16,703 nt of DNA from Bacteroidota bacterium (GCA_013287095.1 JABDEJ010000052.1:1-16703), one strand, 5' to 3'. Shown: positions 1 to 8,306, counted from the first letter of the stretch. Program-made: numbers and translations. Notes: generated from the sequence alone by a model not told the origin.

Positions 1-527
1 GCATCCATTTTTACCACAAAGGCCCTTTCTGTACCACTTATGATGAAACCAACAGCTACAAATCCATGGTCAGGTGTTTCTTTTATATCATAAAACCAAT
101 CGCCATCCATGCCCGCAAATGTTTGGTGCCATGCTTCGGTTCCATTTGCATTCGCTTTTACAACGTAAGGCAAATTGGCAGCGCCCCCGGCCGCAATAAA
201 ACCGCCATCGGAGGTGGGATGCACAGTATAAAAATCATCATGCAACTGGCCGCCATAAGTTTGATACCATTCAACATTCCCGCTCTTGTCACATTTCTGT
301 ATAAATCCCTGGTCAGGTTCGGAAATACTCCCAATAGTGTTTCCGCCAAAAATATATCCCCCATCTGCAGTTCCTTCAAACGATACCAGGAAATTCCCGG
401 GATTTGTACCATAAAACTTTATTCCGGAGGAACTTGGATTTGGCGTCGGGTTTTCAGCCACCTTGGTGCAACCAGAACAAAGCACAAGCAAGCAAAAGAA
501 AGCTATTATGTCTTTTTTAATCCCCAT
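1..527 (-). CDS. Family A propeller-repeat lipoprotein A0 (3' end cut by window edge)
   Basis: About 175 codons are visible from the ATG at 527, with no stop before the window edge. The N-terminus (MGIKKDIIAFFCLLVLCSGC) is a lipoprotein signal; the Cys is followed by Thr-Lys. The linker NPSSSGIKFYG is shared with the other A proteins. Three blades follow: one with ADGGYIFGG and GFIQKCDKSGNVEW, one with SDGGFIAAG and YVVKANANGTEAW, and the start of a third with PDHGFVAVG. An in-frame TTG at 536 lines up with the start region of the other A copies, placing the lipobox Cys at codon 23. It follows B1 after an 83-nt gap and should be followed outside the window by its own B partner. Function unknown; probably anchored in the envelope. 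Confidence 0.88.
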   Translation of the reverse strand, partial: MGIKKDIIAFFCLLVLCSGCTKVAENPTPNPSSSGIKFYGTNPGNFLVSFEGTADGGYIFGGNTIGSISEPDQGFIQKCDKSGNVEWYQTYGGQLHDDFYTVHPTSDGGFIAAGGAANLPYVVKANANGTEAWHQTFAGMDGDWFYDIKETPDHGFVAVGFIISGTERAFVVKMD

Positions 528-610
528 CAATGACAAAGAAAATCAATATTTACCTTAACCCCAAATTTTGATGTGATTGGGAATTCGTGATTTGAGTAAT
601 TCGTAATTGA
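528..610 (-). promoter_or_regulatory. Inter-module gap upstream of A0 with conserved leader box
   Basis: Read on the minus strand, the gap after the B1 stop has AATTACGAATTAC-type sequence, then CAAAATTTGG (complement of 561-570), then a leader into the A0 start. The box ends 25 nt before the TTG at 536, the same spacing as in the other four A copies. It resembles a Bacteroidota -7 element (TAnnTTTG) but is not an exact match. Promoter function is inferred from conserved position only. Confidence 0.4.
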
Positions 611-1819
611 TTACAGGTTCCCGTTCGCGTCGGTCTTAACAAACAAAATCCTGGTGCCATTCAATCCTTTGCCAAACTGTGATGTACTCCCTATAAATGC
701 AAGGCTGCCATCGCTGAGTTCCAAAGCGGAATTAAAATTGCCATTGCCTTCTAAAGATGATGACGTCATCGCTTTGTCCCATAGCTTGTTCCCATTTGCA
801 TCAATTTTTAGGGCATAAGGTTGTGTATATGGCGTACCTGTGGATTGTATGCTGCCAACTACAATAAAACCTCCATCCTTACATGAGAGTATTTTTTCCG
901 GTTGTATAGTAGCAGTATTTACCAGGAATTCTTTTTGCCAGACTACGTTCAGGTTTTTATCAAACTTTACCACTACAGGGTAATATGTATTCGCGGTAGA
1001 TGAAAAACGCTCAGTCAATATAACCTCCCCTGAATCATTTGCAAATGTTTGCGATGCGAAAACATCAAAGGATGCCTGGTCACCTGTGTCAATAATGGTT
1101 GTAGTAGTTTTGCCCTTAGCTGGGATATTGGCCGTAAATAGTTTAAAAGGGTCAATTGATGTCCAGTTAACCCTGGAGTAAATATTTCCCGAAACATTAT
1201 ACGTTCCTGTTGAGGAAACATTGCTTATATAAAGCCCCAATATCTCACCTCCAATGCCTGCTGTTCTAAATGAATCGGTTCGCTGATAATTAAGGTTTTC
1301 GTCATAGACGTATATATCGTTTTCTGGATACCCTCCAAATTGGCTGCTGCACGCTGGCAGCATAAAATCTAAGCCCAAATGACTCATATCATCAAAAGTG
1401 AGGTTATTTGGATTAGGAATACTTACAAAATTAAGATTCCCTAAAGTATCAAATTTATATAAATTGGATGTGCCATGTGCCACAAAATGATAACCGTCAG
1501 CCAATAAGAACGCATTGGCATAGTAATTCTGAAAACCATATTGCTGCACGGCCCTGTTCCATGCGAGGTTCCCATATTTATCAGTCCGGGTCATTAACGG
1601 ACGTCCTGCGCCCTCACTTGATATAATGATAAAACCCCCGTCAGGCATTTGAGCCAGGCTCAGGGCTGTTACCGAAGAATCAGTCTGATAGGTTTTTAAA
1701 AACGTGGTGGAAGTCTGTATGCCAGGTCCCTTTTTGCAGGCAAGGGCAATACATAACAAGAGGATTGCCAGAACAAACCGCCTTAGTTTACTATTTGCTT
1801 TCATCAATGATCTTTCCAT
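611..1819 (-). CDS. Family B propeller-repeat lipoprotein B1
   Basis: 402 codons. I chose the ATG at 1819 (MERSLMKANSK) because it lies at the same place relative to the A1 stop as the starts of B2, B3 and B4; longer in-frame starts up to 1852 are not conserved. The signal peptide ends CIALAC (Cys28), followed by Lys-Lys. The mature protein starts with TFLKTYQTDSS and reads as seven propeller blades. The first (PDGGFIII), sixth (KDGGFIVVG with YALKIDANGNKLW) and seventh (SDGSLAFIG with LFVKTDANGNL, then stop) are clearest; the middle ones are degenerate. There is no enzyme motif and no type IX sorting domain. Function unknown; probably a periplasmic or surface lipoprotein that partners A1, with which it overlaps by 29 nt. 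Confidence 0.88.
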   Translation of the reverse strand: MERSLMKANSKLRRFVLAILLLCIALACKKGPGIQTSTTFLKTYQTDSSVTALSLAQMPDGGFIIISSEGAGRPLMTRTDKYGNLAWNRAVQQYGFQNYYANAFLLADGYHFVAHGTSNLYKFDTLGNLNFVSIPNPNNLTFDDMSHLGLDFMLPACSSQFGGYPENDIYVYDENLNYQRTDSFRTAGIGGEILGLYISNVSSTGTYNVSGNIYSRVNWTSIDPFKLFTANIPAKGKTTTTIIDTGDQASFDVFASQTFANDSGEVILTERFSSTANTYYPVVVKFDKNLNVVWQKEFLVNTATIQPEKILSCKDGGFIVVGSIQSTGTPYTQPYALKIDANGNKLWDKAMTSSSLEGNGNFNSALELSDGSLAFIGSTSQFGKGLNGTRILFVKTDANGNL

Positions 1820-3107
1820 TCTGGTCTGTTGTAAGAAATCCGAAAAAACCAACGCTATTTAAAAGCAGGGGCTGAGAATTGACCCCGAGAACAAAAGAAT
1901 TCCCAATGTTTGCCGCCCCCACTGCCTGGGAAGTAGAACCATTTACCTCCGTAAAACTTTCCTGGGTTTTGTTTCCATTCGCGTCCGTGTTCAATATCCA
2001 GCAGGTGCTATTGCCAGATCCATCCATAGCGCTCCCTGAAACCAATAATCCGCCATTCTGGTTGTTAATGGCATCATTAAAAGTAACGCCATTGCCCATT
2101 CCGGGAAAGGAGTTGTGCCACAGTATATTGCCATTAAAATCTATTTTAAAAATAGTCATGGACAAGCAAATCCCACAGGTAGCACAAGGAGGATAGCTTG
2201 GCAGGTCTTGTGGGGCCGACAACATGATAAAAATAAATCCATCTGGCCTACTGACAATTTTTTCAAAATTTGAAGGCGTAGTCGATAAATAATCCCAGGC
2301 AGTCGTCCCATTATTGCCATTGTTAACCCATGGCAATGAGCCAAAATTGGTATAGGTTTTTTGCAATTTTTTGGTTCCAGTGGGTGAAAAATAAGTAAAA
2401 GTCGGATAATTGACGCTTCCAGAATCGTCTCTTTCTGCCAGGCCGGCCACTGCTATTTCCCCATTTGGCCCAACGGCCAATGATGCGCCCAGGCTTTGGT
2501 TTTTGGGCAAGATGATTTGGTGGCCCCATAAACTATCCCCGTTCTGGTCAGTTTTTACAATATATACGGGGTCATCCATGCCAATAGGCGCATAAACAAA
2601 GCCTACTGCAACGAAACCATTGTCCGGCGTTTCGGTTACATCATAAAATTCCAAGGTATATTTATTGGCAAAAGGTTTTTGCCATATTAGATTGCCATAG
2701 GAATTCGTTTTTACAAGGTAGCCTGCCTGTGTAAAATTGTTGTTCGCCGCAAACGAATTTGAAGAGCCTGCCGCAATAAAACCGCCATCTGATGTAGAGC
2801 GTACTACCTGGAACACATCCTGATAAACCCCACCATAATTTTTATACCAGGCAAGGTTCCCGTTTTTATCGCATTTTTGAATAAAACCCTGCTGCCCCTG
2901 GTTCGCACTTGTACTTGTATAGCCACCAAACATATACCCACCATCGGCAGTTTCTTCAAAAGACCTGAGGATTTCTCCATAGCGGTCTCCATAAAGCTTT
3001 ATGCCTGAAGTACTAGGGTTCGCGGTTGATGATTCAGGCGCTTTGCTGCAGCCAAGGCATACCAAGAACAGGCAGATAAAAATACTTATGTTTTTTTTAA
3101 TCCCCAT
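1791..3107 (-). CDS. Family A propeller-repeat lipoprotein A1
   Basis: 438 codons from the ATG at 3107 (MGIKKNISIFICLFLVCLGC); an in-frame TTG at 3116 matches the start region of A2-A4. The lipoprotein Cys is followed by Ser-Lys. After the linker NPSTSGIKLYG come seven blades, including ADGGYMFGG with GFIQKCDKNGNLAW, SDGGFIAAG with YLVKTNSYGNLIW, PDNGFVAVG with YIVKTDQNGDSLW, and a last blade with GFLTTDQNGKIID. Blade 5 has an insert of about 13 residues containing CATCGIC (CxxCxxC), absent from the other A proteins. The C-terminal NGKII codons also carry the start of B1 in another frame. I see no catalytic motif. The fold is inferred from the repeat; the function is unknown. Confidence 0.88.
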   Translation of the reverse strand: MGIKKNISIFICLFLVCLGCSKAPESSTANPSTSGIKLYGDRYGEILRSFEETADGGYMFGGYTSTSANQGQQGFIQKCDKNGNLAWYKNYGGVYQDVFQVVRSTSDGGFIAAGSSNSFAANNNFTQAGYLVKTNSYGNLIWQKPFANKYTLEFYDVTETPDNGFVAVGFVYAPIGMDDPVYIVKTDQNGDSLWGHQIILPKNQSLGASLAVGPNGEIAVAGLAERDDSGSVNYPTFTYFSPTGTKKLQKTYTNFGSLPWVNNGNNGTTAWDYLSTTPSNFEKIVSRPDGFIFIMLSAPQDLPSYPPCATCGICLSMTIFKIDFNGNILWHNSFPGMGNGVTFNDAINNQNGGLLVSGSAMDGSGNSTCWILNTDANGNKTQESFTEVNGSTSQAVGAANIGNSFVLGVNSQPLLLNSVGFFGFLTTDQNGKIIDESK

Positions 3108-3233
3108 CAATGACAAAGAAAATCAATATTTATTTAAACGCCAAATAATTATGAAAAGAGTAAATAGTGAAATTGAATTCGTAATTCCTCCTCCTTCGCT
3201 AAAGCTTCGGCGGACAATGTAATTCGTAATTAT
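3108..3233 (-). promoter_or_regulatory. Inter-module gap upstream of A1: leader box, AT repeats and a 31-bp GC-rich insert
   Basis: The conserved box AATTATTTGG (complement of 3141-3150) ends 25 nt before the TTG at 3116. On the B2 side, AATTCGT-type repeats (3176-3187 and 3221-3231) are interrupted by a GC-richer block at 3188-3218, flanked on both sides by GTAATTC (3181-3187 and 3219-3225). The gap probably holds the A1 promoter or leader and a remnant of a small repeat element; both readings are inferred. Confidence 0.45.
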
Positions 3234-4451
3234 TTAGAGGTTCCCGTTCGCATCGGTTTTCACGAACAATATCCGGTTCCCGTTTTTCCCTTCACCAAAT
3301 GCATTCGTATAGCCAACAAACGCATACCCACCATCGGCAGTGGGTATTGCATAATTAAATTCGCCATTGTATTTTGTATCAAAAACCTTATCCCATACTT
3401 TATTTCCATTTGCATCAATCTTAAGCGCATATGGATAATTGACCGTATAACCGGTTTTTTGCATGCTTCCGCAAATGATAAATCCACCATCATTACACGG
3501 GGAAATACAATATTCGTTGACAGAGCCTTCTGCGGATGGAAATGTATTTTTCCAAGTGATATTCAGGTTATTATCTGCTTTTATGACAATGGGATATGAA
3601 TTATTACTATTCCAGTCCGTCCTCGCTCCAAGAAATATTTCAGATGAATCAGGACCTTTAATCTGGAATTCGGGATAATCTTCAATGCTTTGGTTGCCGC
3701 TATCAATGATGGTTTGGATCACCGGCCCTTTTTTGGGTATCCTCGCTATAAATAATTTTGCATTGTCATCATAGGTCCAATTGTTCCTCGTGTATTTATC
3801 CCCGCAGATATCGTATGCTCCTGAGCCAGTAACCCCATATACAAAATATTGCAGTACCTGCCCATTCAGCCTGGTATCATGAAATGAATCAATTCTCAGG
3901 TATTTTAAATTTTGATCAAATACAAGGGTGGAATTTCCTGAATCTCTCCAACCAATCCAACCACCACAATAAGGAACGACATAGTTGGAGCCGGTTTGAA
4001 AAATTGGGCCATTGAACCAATTGGTGCCACCACTGGAAACCTGATAAGCCTGTATAACATTACCAGAAGTATCAATATTGGTAATGTTTAATCCACCCTG
4101 GAGGTTGAAAAGGTTCGGGCCTAACTTAGTTGCCCACCAATGCGGACTGATTCCCGGGTTAAGGTTAAACCAGTATTCAGGCATTATTTTCATCCATTCC
4201 TGGTTCCCAGACTTATCGGTCCTGATCAAAACCGGTCTTCCCGCACCTTCACTGCCAATGATCAAAAAGCCGCCATCAGGCATTTGCTCTGTATATGTTG
4301 CCTGGGTAGCAGAATCAGCCTGGTAAGTCTTCATAAAAAAAGCTGAAGTGGATGGGGGGATTTCTTTTTTGCACGAAAGCATTAACCATCCAGCCATGGT
4401 TAAAAATAATAGCAAAAGCAGGCTATTTATTTGCATCAATGATCTTTCCAT
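3234..4451 (-). CDS. Family B propeller-repeat lipoprotein B2
   Basis: 405 codons from the ATG at 4451 (MERSLMQINS), which lies inside the end of A2 with a 29-nt overlap. A long hydrophobic stretch leads to GWLMLSC (Cys27), followed by Lys-Lys-Glu. The mature N-terminus (FFMKTYQADSA) and the following blade (PDGGFLIIGSEGAGRP with VLIRTDKSGNQEW) match the other B proteins. Seven blades can be drawn. The sixth (NDGGFIICG with YALKIDANGNKVW) and the last (ADGGYAFVG with LFVKTDANGNL, then stop) are clearest. Tryptophan is frequent in the second and third blades. No known catalytic residues are seen. Role unknown; the fixed pairing with A2 suggests a common complex or function. Confidence 0.88.
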   Translation of the reverse strand: MERSLMQINSLLLLLFLTMAGWLMLSCKKEIPPSTSAFFMKTYQADSATQATYTEQMPDGGFLIIGSEGAGRPVLIRTDKSGNQEWMKIMPEYWFNLNPGISPHWWATKLGPNLFNLQGGLNITNIDTSGNVIQAYQVSSGGTNWFNGPIFQTGSNYVVPYCGGWIGWRDSGNSTLVFDQNLKYLRIDSFHDTRLNGQVLQYFVYGVTGSGAYDICGDKYTRNNWTYDDNAKLFIARIPKKGPVIQTIIDSGNQSIEDYPEFQIKGPDSSEIFLGARTDWNSNNSYPIVIKADNNLNITWKNTFPSAEGSVNEYCISPCNDGGFIICGSMQKTGYTVNYPYALKIDANGNKVWDKVFDTKYNGEFNYAIPTADGGYAFVGYTNAFGEGKNGNRILFVKTDANGNL

Positions 4452-5718
4452 TTTGATCTATATTCATCAGCCCGAAATAAGTAGTCGTACTAGCGCCCGC
4501 AGAAACAAGATTAACCCCTACCGCAAAGTTATTGCCAATGGGTATGGCACCCGCTGCCCATATGTTATATTCGCTTACCGGTAAAAAATTCTCCCATAAT
4601 TTACTGCCGTTCGCATCCGTATTCAGAAGCCAGGTAGAGCTAATGCCGGCAGGATCAATAGTACCGCCTGATATTAACAAGCCGCCAACGGCATTATTGC
4701 TTATGCTATTCATGAATGCGCTTCCGTTTTTGCCAACAAAGTGCTGCTGTTTCCATTGAATATTACCTTTAAAATCCACTTTGAAAATCATAATGGAGTT
4801 TGGTCCCACTGCCTCAAGGTTCACCACTAAAATATATCCATCAGGCCTGCTTATTATTTTTTCAAGGCTCGAGGTAGTTGCATAATTATAATATCCTGAA
4901 TTGATTACAGAACCCCACATTTTATATTCCGGAAAAGGATTGTTTACATTCTGATAATCAAGGAACCCGCCGTTATTATTTAACAATATAAATGATGGGT
5001 AATGCGTGTTCAAATCCCCAACGGTATCAGATTTTACCACATATCCCGCTATAGCAATATCGTCATTTGCCCCTGTTGTTACTGATGTACCGAAGCTCTG
5101 GTAGGAATTAGGATATAATTGTTTCGGCGGCCACAATGTTTTGCCATTATTATCGACTTTTACAACATAGGTAAAATTATCATTTCCATTATCGTAAATC
5201 CCTACTGCCACAAACCCATGATCAGGCGTTTCCGTTACATCAAAAAAACGATCGTCATAAATACCTCCAAAAGTTCTTTGCCATAAGGTATCGCCATTCG
5301 CATTCATTTTTACCAGGTAACAGTCTTCATGGGCATCGCCCCGAATGGCACCATTGCCGTATGACTCGGTTGTTCCGGCAGCTATAAAACCGCCATCAGA
5401 TGTTACATGCACCACATTGAAAATGTCGAGGGATTTCCCTCCGTAAGTTTTTTTCCAAATCACATTGCCGTATTTGTCCGTCTTCTGTATAAAGCCCTGC
5501 TGGGCCATTCCTGCACTTGAGTTTGTGTATCCGCCAAACATAAACCCGCCGTCAGCAGTCGGTTCGAATGAGTTCAGGAAATAGCCATCCTGGTCTCCAT
5601 AAATCCGGATAGCAGAAGAAGTGGGATTGGCACTAGTATTTATCTCAGTTTTTTGGCACGATGAGAACAATGCAAAAGGTGCAATGCTCAAAAAAAGAAT
5701 ATTTTTACCCCAATCCAC
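4423..5718 (-). CDS. Family A propeller-repeat lipoprotein A2
   Basis: No ATG lies between the upstream stop and the lipobox, so translation must begin at a rare codon: GTG at 5718 (chosen) or TTG at 5724. The signal continues DWGKNILFLSIAPFALFSSC, with Cys followed by Gln-Lys. The linker NPTSSAIRIYG precedes seven blades. Blade 1 has ADGGFMFGG with GFIQKTDKYGNVIW, blade 2 SDGGFIAAG with YLVKMNANGDTLW, and blade 3 PDHGFVAVG with YVVKVDNNGKTLW. The last ends GLMNIDQNGKIID. The signal peptide and upstream 124 nt are nearly identical to those of A3, unlike the rest of the gene. Its 3' end overlaps B2 by 29 nt. Function unknown. Confidence 0.87.
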   Translation of the reverse strand: MDWGKNILFLSIAPFALFSSCQKTEINTSANPTSSAIRIYGDQDGYFLNSFEPTADGGFMFGGYTNSSAGMAQQGFIQKTDKYGNVIWKKTYGGKSLDIFNVVHVTSDGGFIAAGTTESYGNGAIRGDAHEDCYLVKMNANGDTLWQRTFGGIYDDRFFDVTETPDHGFVAVGIYDNGNDNFTYVVKVDNNGKTLWPPKQLYPNSYQSFGTSVTTGANDDIAIAGYVVKSDTVGDLNTHYPSFILLNNNGGFLDYQNVNNPFPEYKMWGSVINSGYYNYATTSSLEKIISRPDGYILVVNLEAVGPNSIMIFKVDFKGNIQWKQQHFVGKNGSAFMNSISNNAVGGLLISGGTIDPAGISSTWLLNTDANGSKLWENFLPVSEYNIWAAGAIPIGNNFAVGVNLVSAGASTTTYFGLMNIDQNGKIIDANK

Positions 5719-5839
5719 AGACAAAGAAAATCAATATTTTCCTTAACGCCAAATAATTATGGAAAGAGTGAATGGCAAATGGTGAATTGTAAATAGGGAA
5801 CATAGAATTGCAATTCGTAATTCTTAATTCTTAATTGAA
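5719..5839 (-). promoter_or_regulatory. Inter-module gap upstream of A2: leader box and heptamer repeats
   Basis: The complement of 5749-5758 is AATTATTTGG, 25 nt before the TTG at 5724. In this copy a TTTG lies 18 nt upstream of ATTATTTG, a spacing like that of Bacteroidota -33/-7 promoters. Two runs of 7-nt units follow on the plus strand: GTGAATG, GCAAATG, GTGAATT, GTAAATA (5768-5795), and AATTCGT, AATTCTT, AATTCTT (5812-5832) ending AATTGAATT next to the B3 stop. A promoter is likely but not proven. Confidence 0.45.
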
Positions 5840-7054
5840 TTAAAGGTTCCCGTTCGCATCGGTTTTGATGAACAATATCCTGGTGCCTAAAAGCTGGTTA
5901 CCAAAACCGTTGGATGATCCAAGGAATGCGTAACTACCATCATTTAGTTCTCTTGCGTAATACAAAACACTGTTCCCCGAAGCTGAAAATGTTTTTTCCC
6001 ATAATTTGTTCCCGTTTTGATCGATCCTTAAAACATAAGGCTGATTGTTTTGATAAGCCGTATTCCCTATTTGCCCCACCATAATTGCCCCACCATCACT
6101 GCATAAAGTCATATTGTATAGTCTTGATGAACTATTGCCGACAGGAAATTCATATTGCCAGGCAACATTCAGGTTTTTATCCATTTTTATGACCAATGGA
6201 TGCCACCGGGCTGGTCCATTATCTTCCCTGAGGCAAAGCAATAGAATTCCTGAATCACTTGTATTTGTTGACCATTGCACTCCGTCAGAGTATCTTTTAT
6301 CACCACTGTCAATAATGGTCTCAATAGCCTTGCCAGATGCGGAAATCTTAGCAGCGAAAATTTTGGTAGGATTGCCCCATGCCCAATATTTCCTCGGGAA
6401 TTTGGTGCCTGAGATAACATAATCGCCGGATAATGAAATACTATTCAAAAAGAATCCGAGGGTTTTACCTCCAAGCGTTGAATCCGGGAATGAATCTACC
6501 CTTTGCTGTTTAAGGTTATTATCAAAAACATAAATTTTGTTTACAGAAGGAGCGCCTGAAGCTTGGCCGTTACAAAAAGGGGCAATATAATTTTGGCCAT
6601 CCTGTATCATAACACCAAAATTCCAGGCGTTTATGCCCGCCGTATCGTTTATATTGCCAAATGTATCCAGTAAGGTAAACGTGCCATTGTATTGTGCCAG
6701 AAAATGACCTGGATCTTTGGTATTAAAGGCATTCCATGTACCTTGATTTGGGTTTAATGGGCCTGGGAAACGATATTTTTGAATCACTTTTTGCCATCTA
6801 AGGTTTCCGGATTTATCAGTCCGGATCAAAAGTGGCCGCCCAGCGCCTTCGGTTGATACAATAATAAATCCACCGTCAGCCATTTGCTCCAGGGTTACCG
6901 ATTCAGCTGAAGAATCGGTCTGATAGGTTTTAATAAAAGTGCCTGCTTTGGATACATTTGCTGCTTTTTTGCAGGAACTGAATTGGCAAAGTGCCAACAG
7001 TAAACAGATAAAAAGACGGTATTTATTATTTGCCATTCCCAAGGATGTTACCAT
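5840..7054 (-). CDS. Family B propeller-repeat lipoprotein B3
   Basis: 404 codons from the ATG at 7054 (MVTSLGMANNK), which overlaps the end of A3 by 29 nt. Another ATG at codon 7 is possible but breaks the conserved spacing. The signal peptide ends LCQFSSC (Cys28), followed by Lys-Lys. The mature chain opens TFIKTYQTDSS and continues with ADGGFIIVSTEGAGRP and LLIRTDKSGNLRW. A sixth-blade motif (SDGGAIMVG with YVLRIDQNGNKLW) and a final blade ending LFIKTDANGNL follow. The hydrophilic middle blades contain FDNNLKQQRVDSFPD, a stretch conserved in all B proteins (YDENLNYQRTDSFR in B1). Function unknown; envelope location inferred from the lipobox. Confidence 0.88.
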   Translation of the reverse strand: MVTSLGMANNKYRLFICLLLALCQFSSCKKAANVSKAGTFIKTYQTDSSAESVTLEQMADGGFIIVSTEGAGRPLLIRTDKSGNLRWQKVIQKYRFPGPLNPNQGTWNAFNTKDPGHFLAQYNGTFTLLDTFGNINDTAGINAWNFGVMIQDGQNYIAPFCNGQASGAPSVNKIYVFDNNLKQQRVDSFPDSTLGGKTLGFFLNSISLSGDYVISGTKFPRKYWAWGNPTKIFAAKISASGKAIETIIDSGDKRYSDGVQWSTNTSDSGILLLCLREDNGPARWHPLVIKMDKNLNVAWQYEFPVGNSSSRLYNMTLCSDGGAIMVGQIGNTAYQNNQPYVLRIDQNGNKLWEKTFSASGNSVLYYARELNDGSYAFLGSSNGFGNQLLGTRILFIKTDANGNL

Positions 7055-8306
7055 TTTGATCTGTTGTTAAAAACCCAAAAAAATTGGCGATATTCAAATG
7101 GGTTGAGCTTAAATTAACACCCATAGCATAAGAGCTGCCTACAGGTATTACCCCGGCCGCAAATGCATTAAATCCTTGCACCGGTATATCGGTTTCCCAT
7201 AATCTATTCCCGTTTGGGTCCGTGTTCAGCATCCAGCCATGGTTTTTCCCGGATTCATCAACTGTAACGCCTGAAATGAGCAAGCCCCCTTGAGGATTAT
7301 TGACGGCATCATTCATAGAAGCAGTGCTAAGTCCCTTAAATTGTTGGTTCCATAAGATATTGCCGGTAATATCTACTTTAAAAAGCATCAATGAATTTTG
7401 TGGTGCGGATAGGTTTACTGCAAAAATATATCCATCGGGCTGACTTATTATTTTCTCGGCACGAAAAGAATTTGCATAAGCAGGAACCAGTCCGCCCCAG
7501 CTTTTATATTCTGGAAAAGGAAGCGCACTTGTGATGCCTGACTTGTCAAGGGGGACTCCAGTGGGCGACAACAGGATAAAAGATGGATAATCAATTCCCT
7601 GATCAGTAGCTAATGTGGATTTGACGATATAACCCGCCACTGCTATGTCTCCATTCGCACCCACGGCAACAGAGGCCCCCAGGGCGGAGAAAAACCCCTG
7701 ATAATATTCCCTGGTCCACAATTTATTTCCGTTCTGATCTGTTTTTACGATATACACGCAATCACCATAAGCAGGATCATCTATAAACCCAACGGCCACG
7801 AACCCCTTGTCAGGCGTTTCAGCAACGTCAAAAAACTGATCAGCATAAATACCCCCAAAAGTTTTTTGCCAGAGAGTATCACCATTGGCATCTGTTTTCA
7901 CCATGTACGCATCCCAATAATAATCCTGGCGCGTTGCACCGTGGCCATAAGAGTTCGTAGCGCCAACCCCGATGAAACCACCGTCTGATGTGGCGTGTAC
8001 TTCCATGAACAGGTCTTCCAGTGGTCCACCATAATTTTTGTACCAGACCACATTCCCGTTCTTGTCTGTTTTTTGGATAAAGCCCTGCCCGGCATCGCTT
8101 GGGCTATTGTTTGTGGCCCCGCCAAACATATAGCCACCATCGGGCGTTGCCTCAAAAGAAAACAGGAGGTTACCATCATTATTGCCATAAAAGCGGATGG
8201 CAGAGGAAGTAGGATTTGCAGTGGTATCTACGGTCGCTTTTTGACACGATGAGAACAATGCAAAAGATGCAATGCTCAAAAAAAGAATATTTTTACCCCA
8301 ATCCAC
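7026..8306 (-). CDS. Family A propeller-repeat lipoprotein A3
   Basis: As in A2, only GTG at 8306 (chosen) or TTG at 8312 can start this gene; an in-frame TAA lies upstream and there is no ATG before the lipobox. The signal DWGKNILFLSIASFALFSSC differs from A2 by one residue. The linker NPTSSAIRFYG is followed by seven blades, for example PDGGYMFGG with GFIQKTDKNGNVVW, SDGGFIGVG with YMVKTDANGDTLW, and PDKGFVAVG with YIVKTDQNGNKLW. The final blade ends GFLTTDQNGNILGNGK. Its terminal NGNIL codons contain the ATG of B3. No enzymatic motif or C-terminal sorting domain is seen. Function unknown. Confidence 0.87.
   Translation of the reverse strand: MDWGKNILFLSIASFALFSSCQKATVDTTANPTSSAIRFYGNNDGNLLFSFEATPDGGYMFGGATNNSPSDAGQGFIQKTDKNGNVVWYKNYGGPLEDLFMEVHATSDGGFIGVGATNSYGHGATRQDYYWDAYMVKTDANGDTLWQKTFGGIYADQFFDVAETPDKGFVAVGFIDDPAYGDCVYIVKTDQNGNKLWTREYYQGFFSALGASVAVGANGDIAVAGYIVKSTLATDQGIDYPSFILLSPTGVPLDKSGITSALPFPEYKSWGGLVPAYANSFRAEKIISQPDGYIFAVNLSAPQNSLMLFKVDITGNILWNQQFKGLSTASMNDAVNNPQGGLLISGVTVDESGKNHGWMLNTDPNGNRLWETDIPVQGFNAFAAGVIPVGSSYAMGVNLSSTHLNIANFFGFLTTDQNGNILGNGK

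Noticed and set aside
66..533. Plus-strand open frame of 155 codons
   Set aside because: It is antisense to A0, whose lipoprotein signal and blade motifs are clear. Other plus-strand frames across the array (such as 1879-2196, 6114-6422 and 9246-9575) are rejected for the same reason.
611..1819. Type IX secretion cargo
   Set aside because: The proteins end right after the last blade and lack a C-terminal sorting domain; they have lipoprotein signals instead.
1820..1852. Longer N-terminus for B1
   Set aside because: The extra residues precede a conserved ATG at the same spacing as in B2-B4, and would put a hydrophilic stretch in front of the signal peptide.
5768..5832. CRISPR-like short repeats
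   Set aside because: The units are 7 nt, adjacent and without spacers of constant length, and no cas gene is present.
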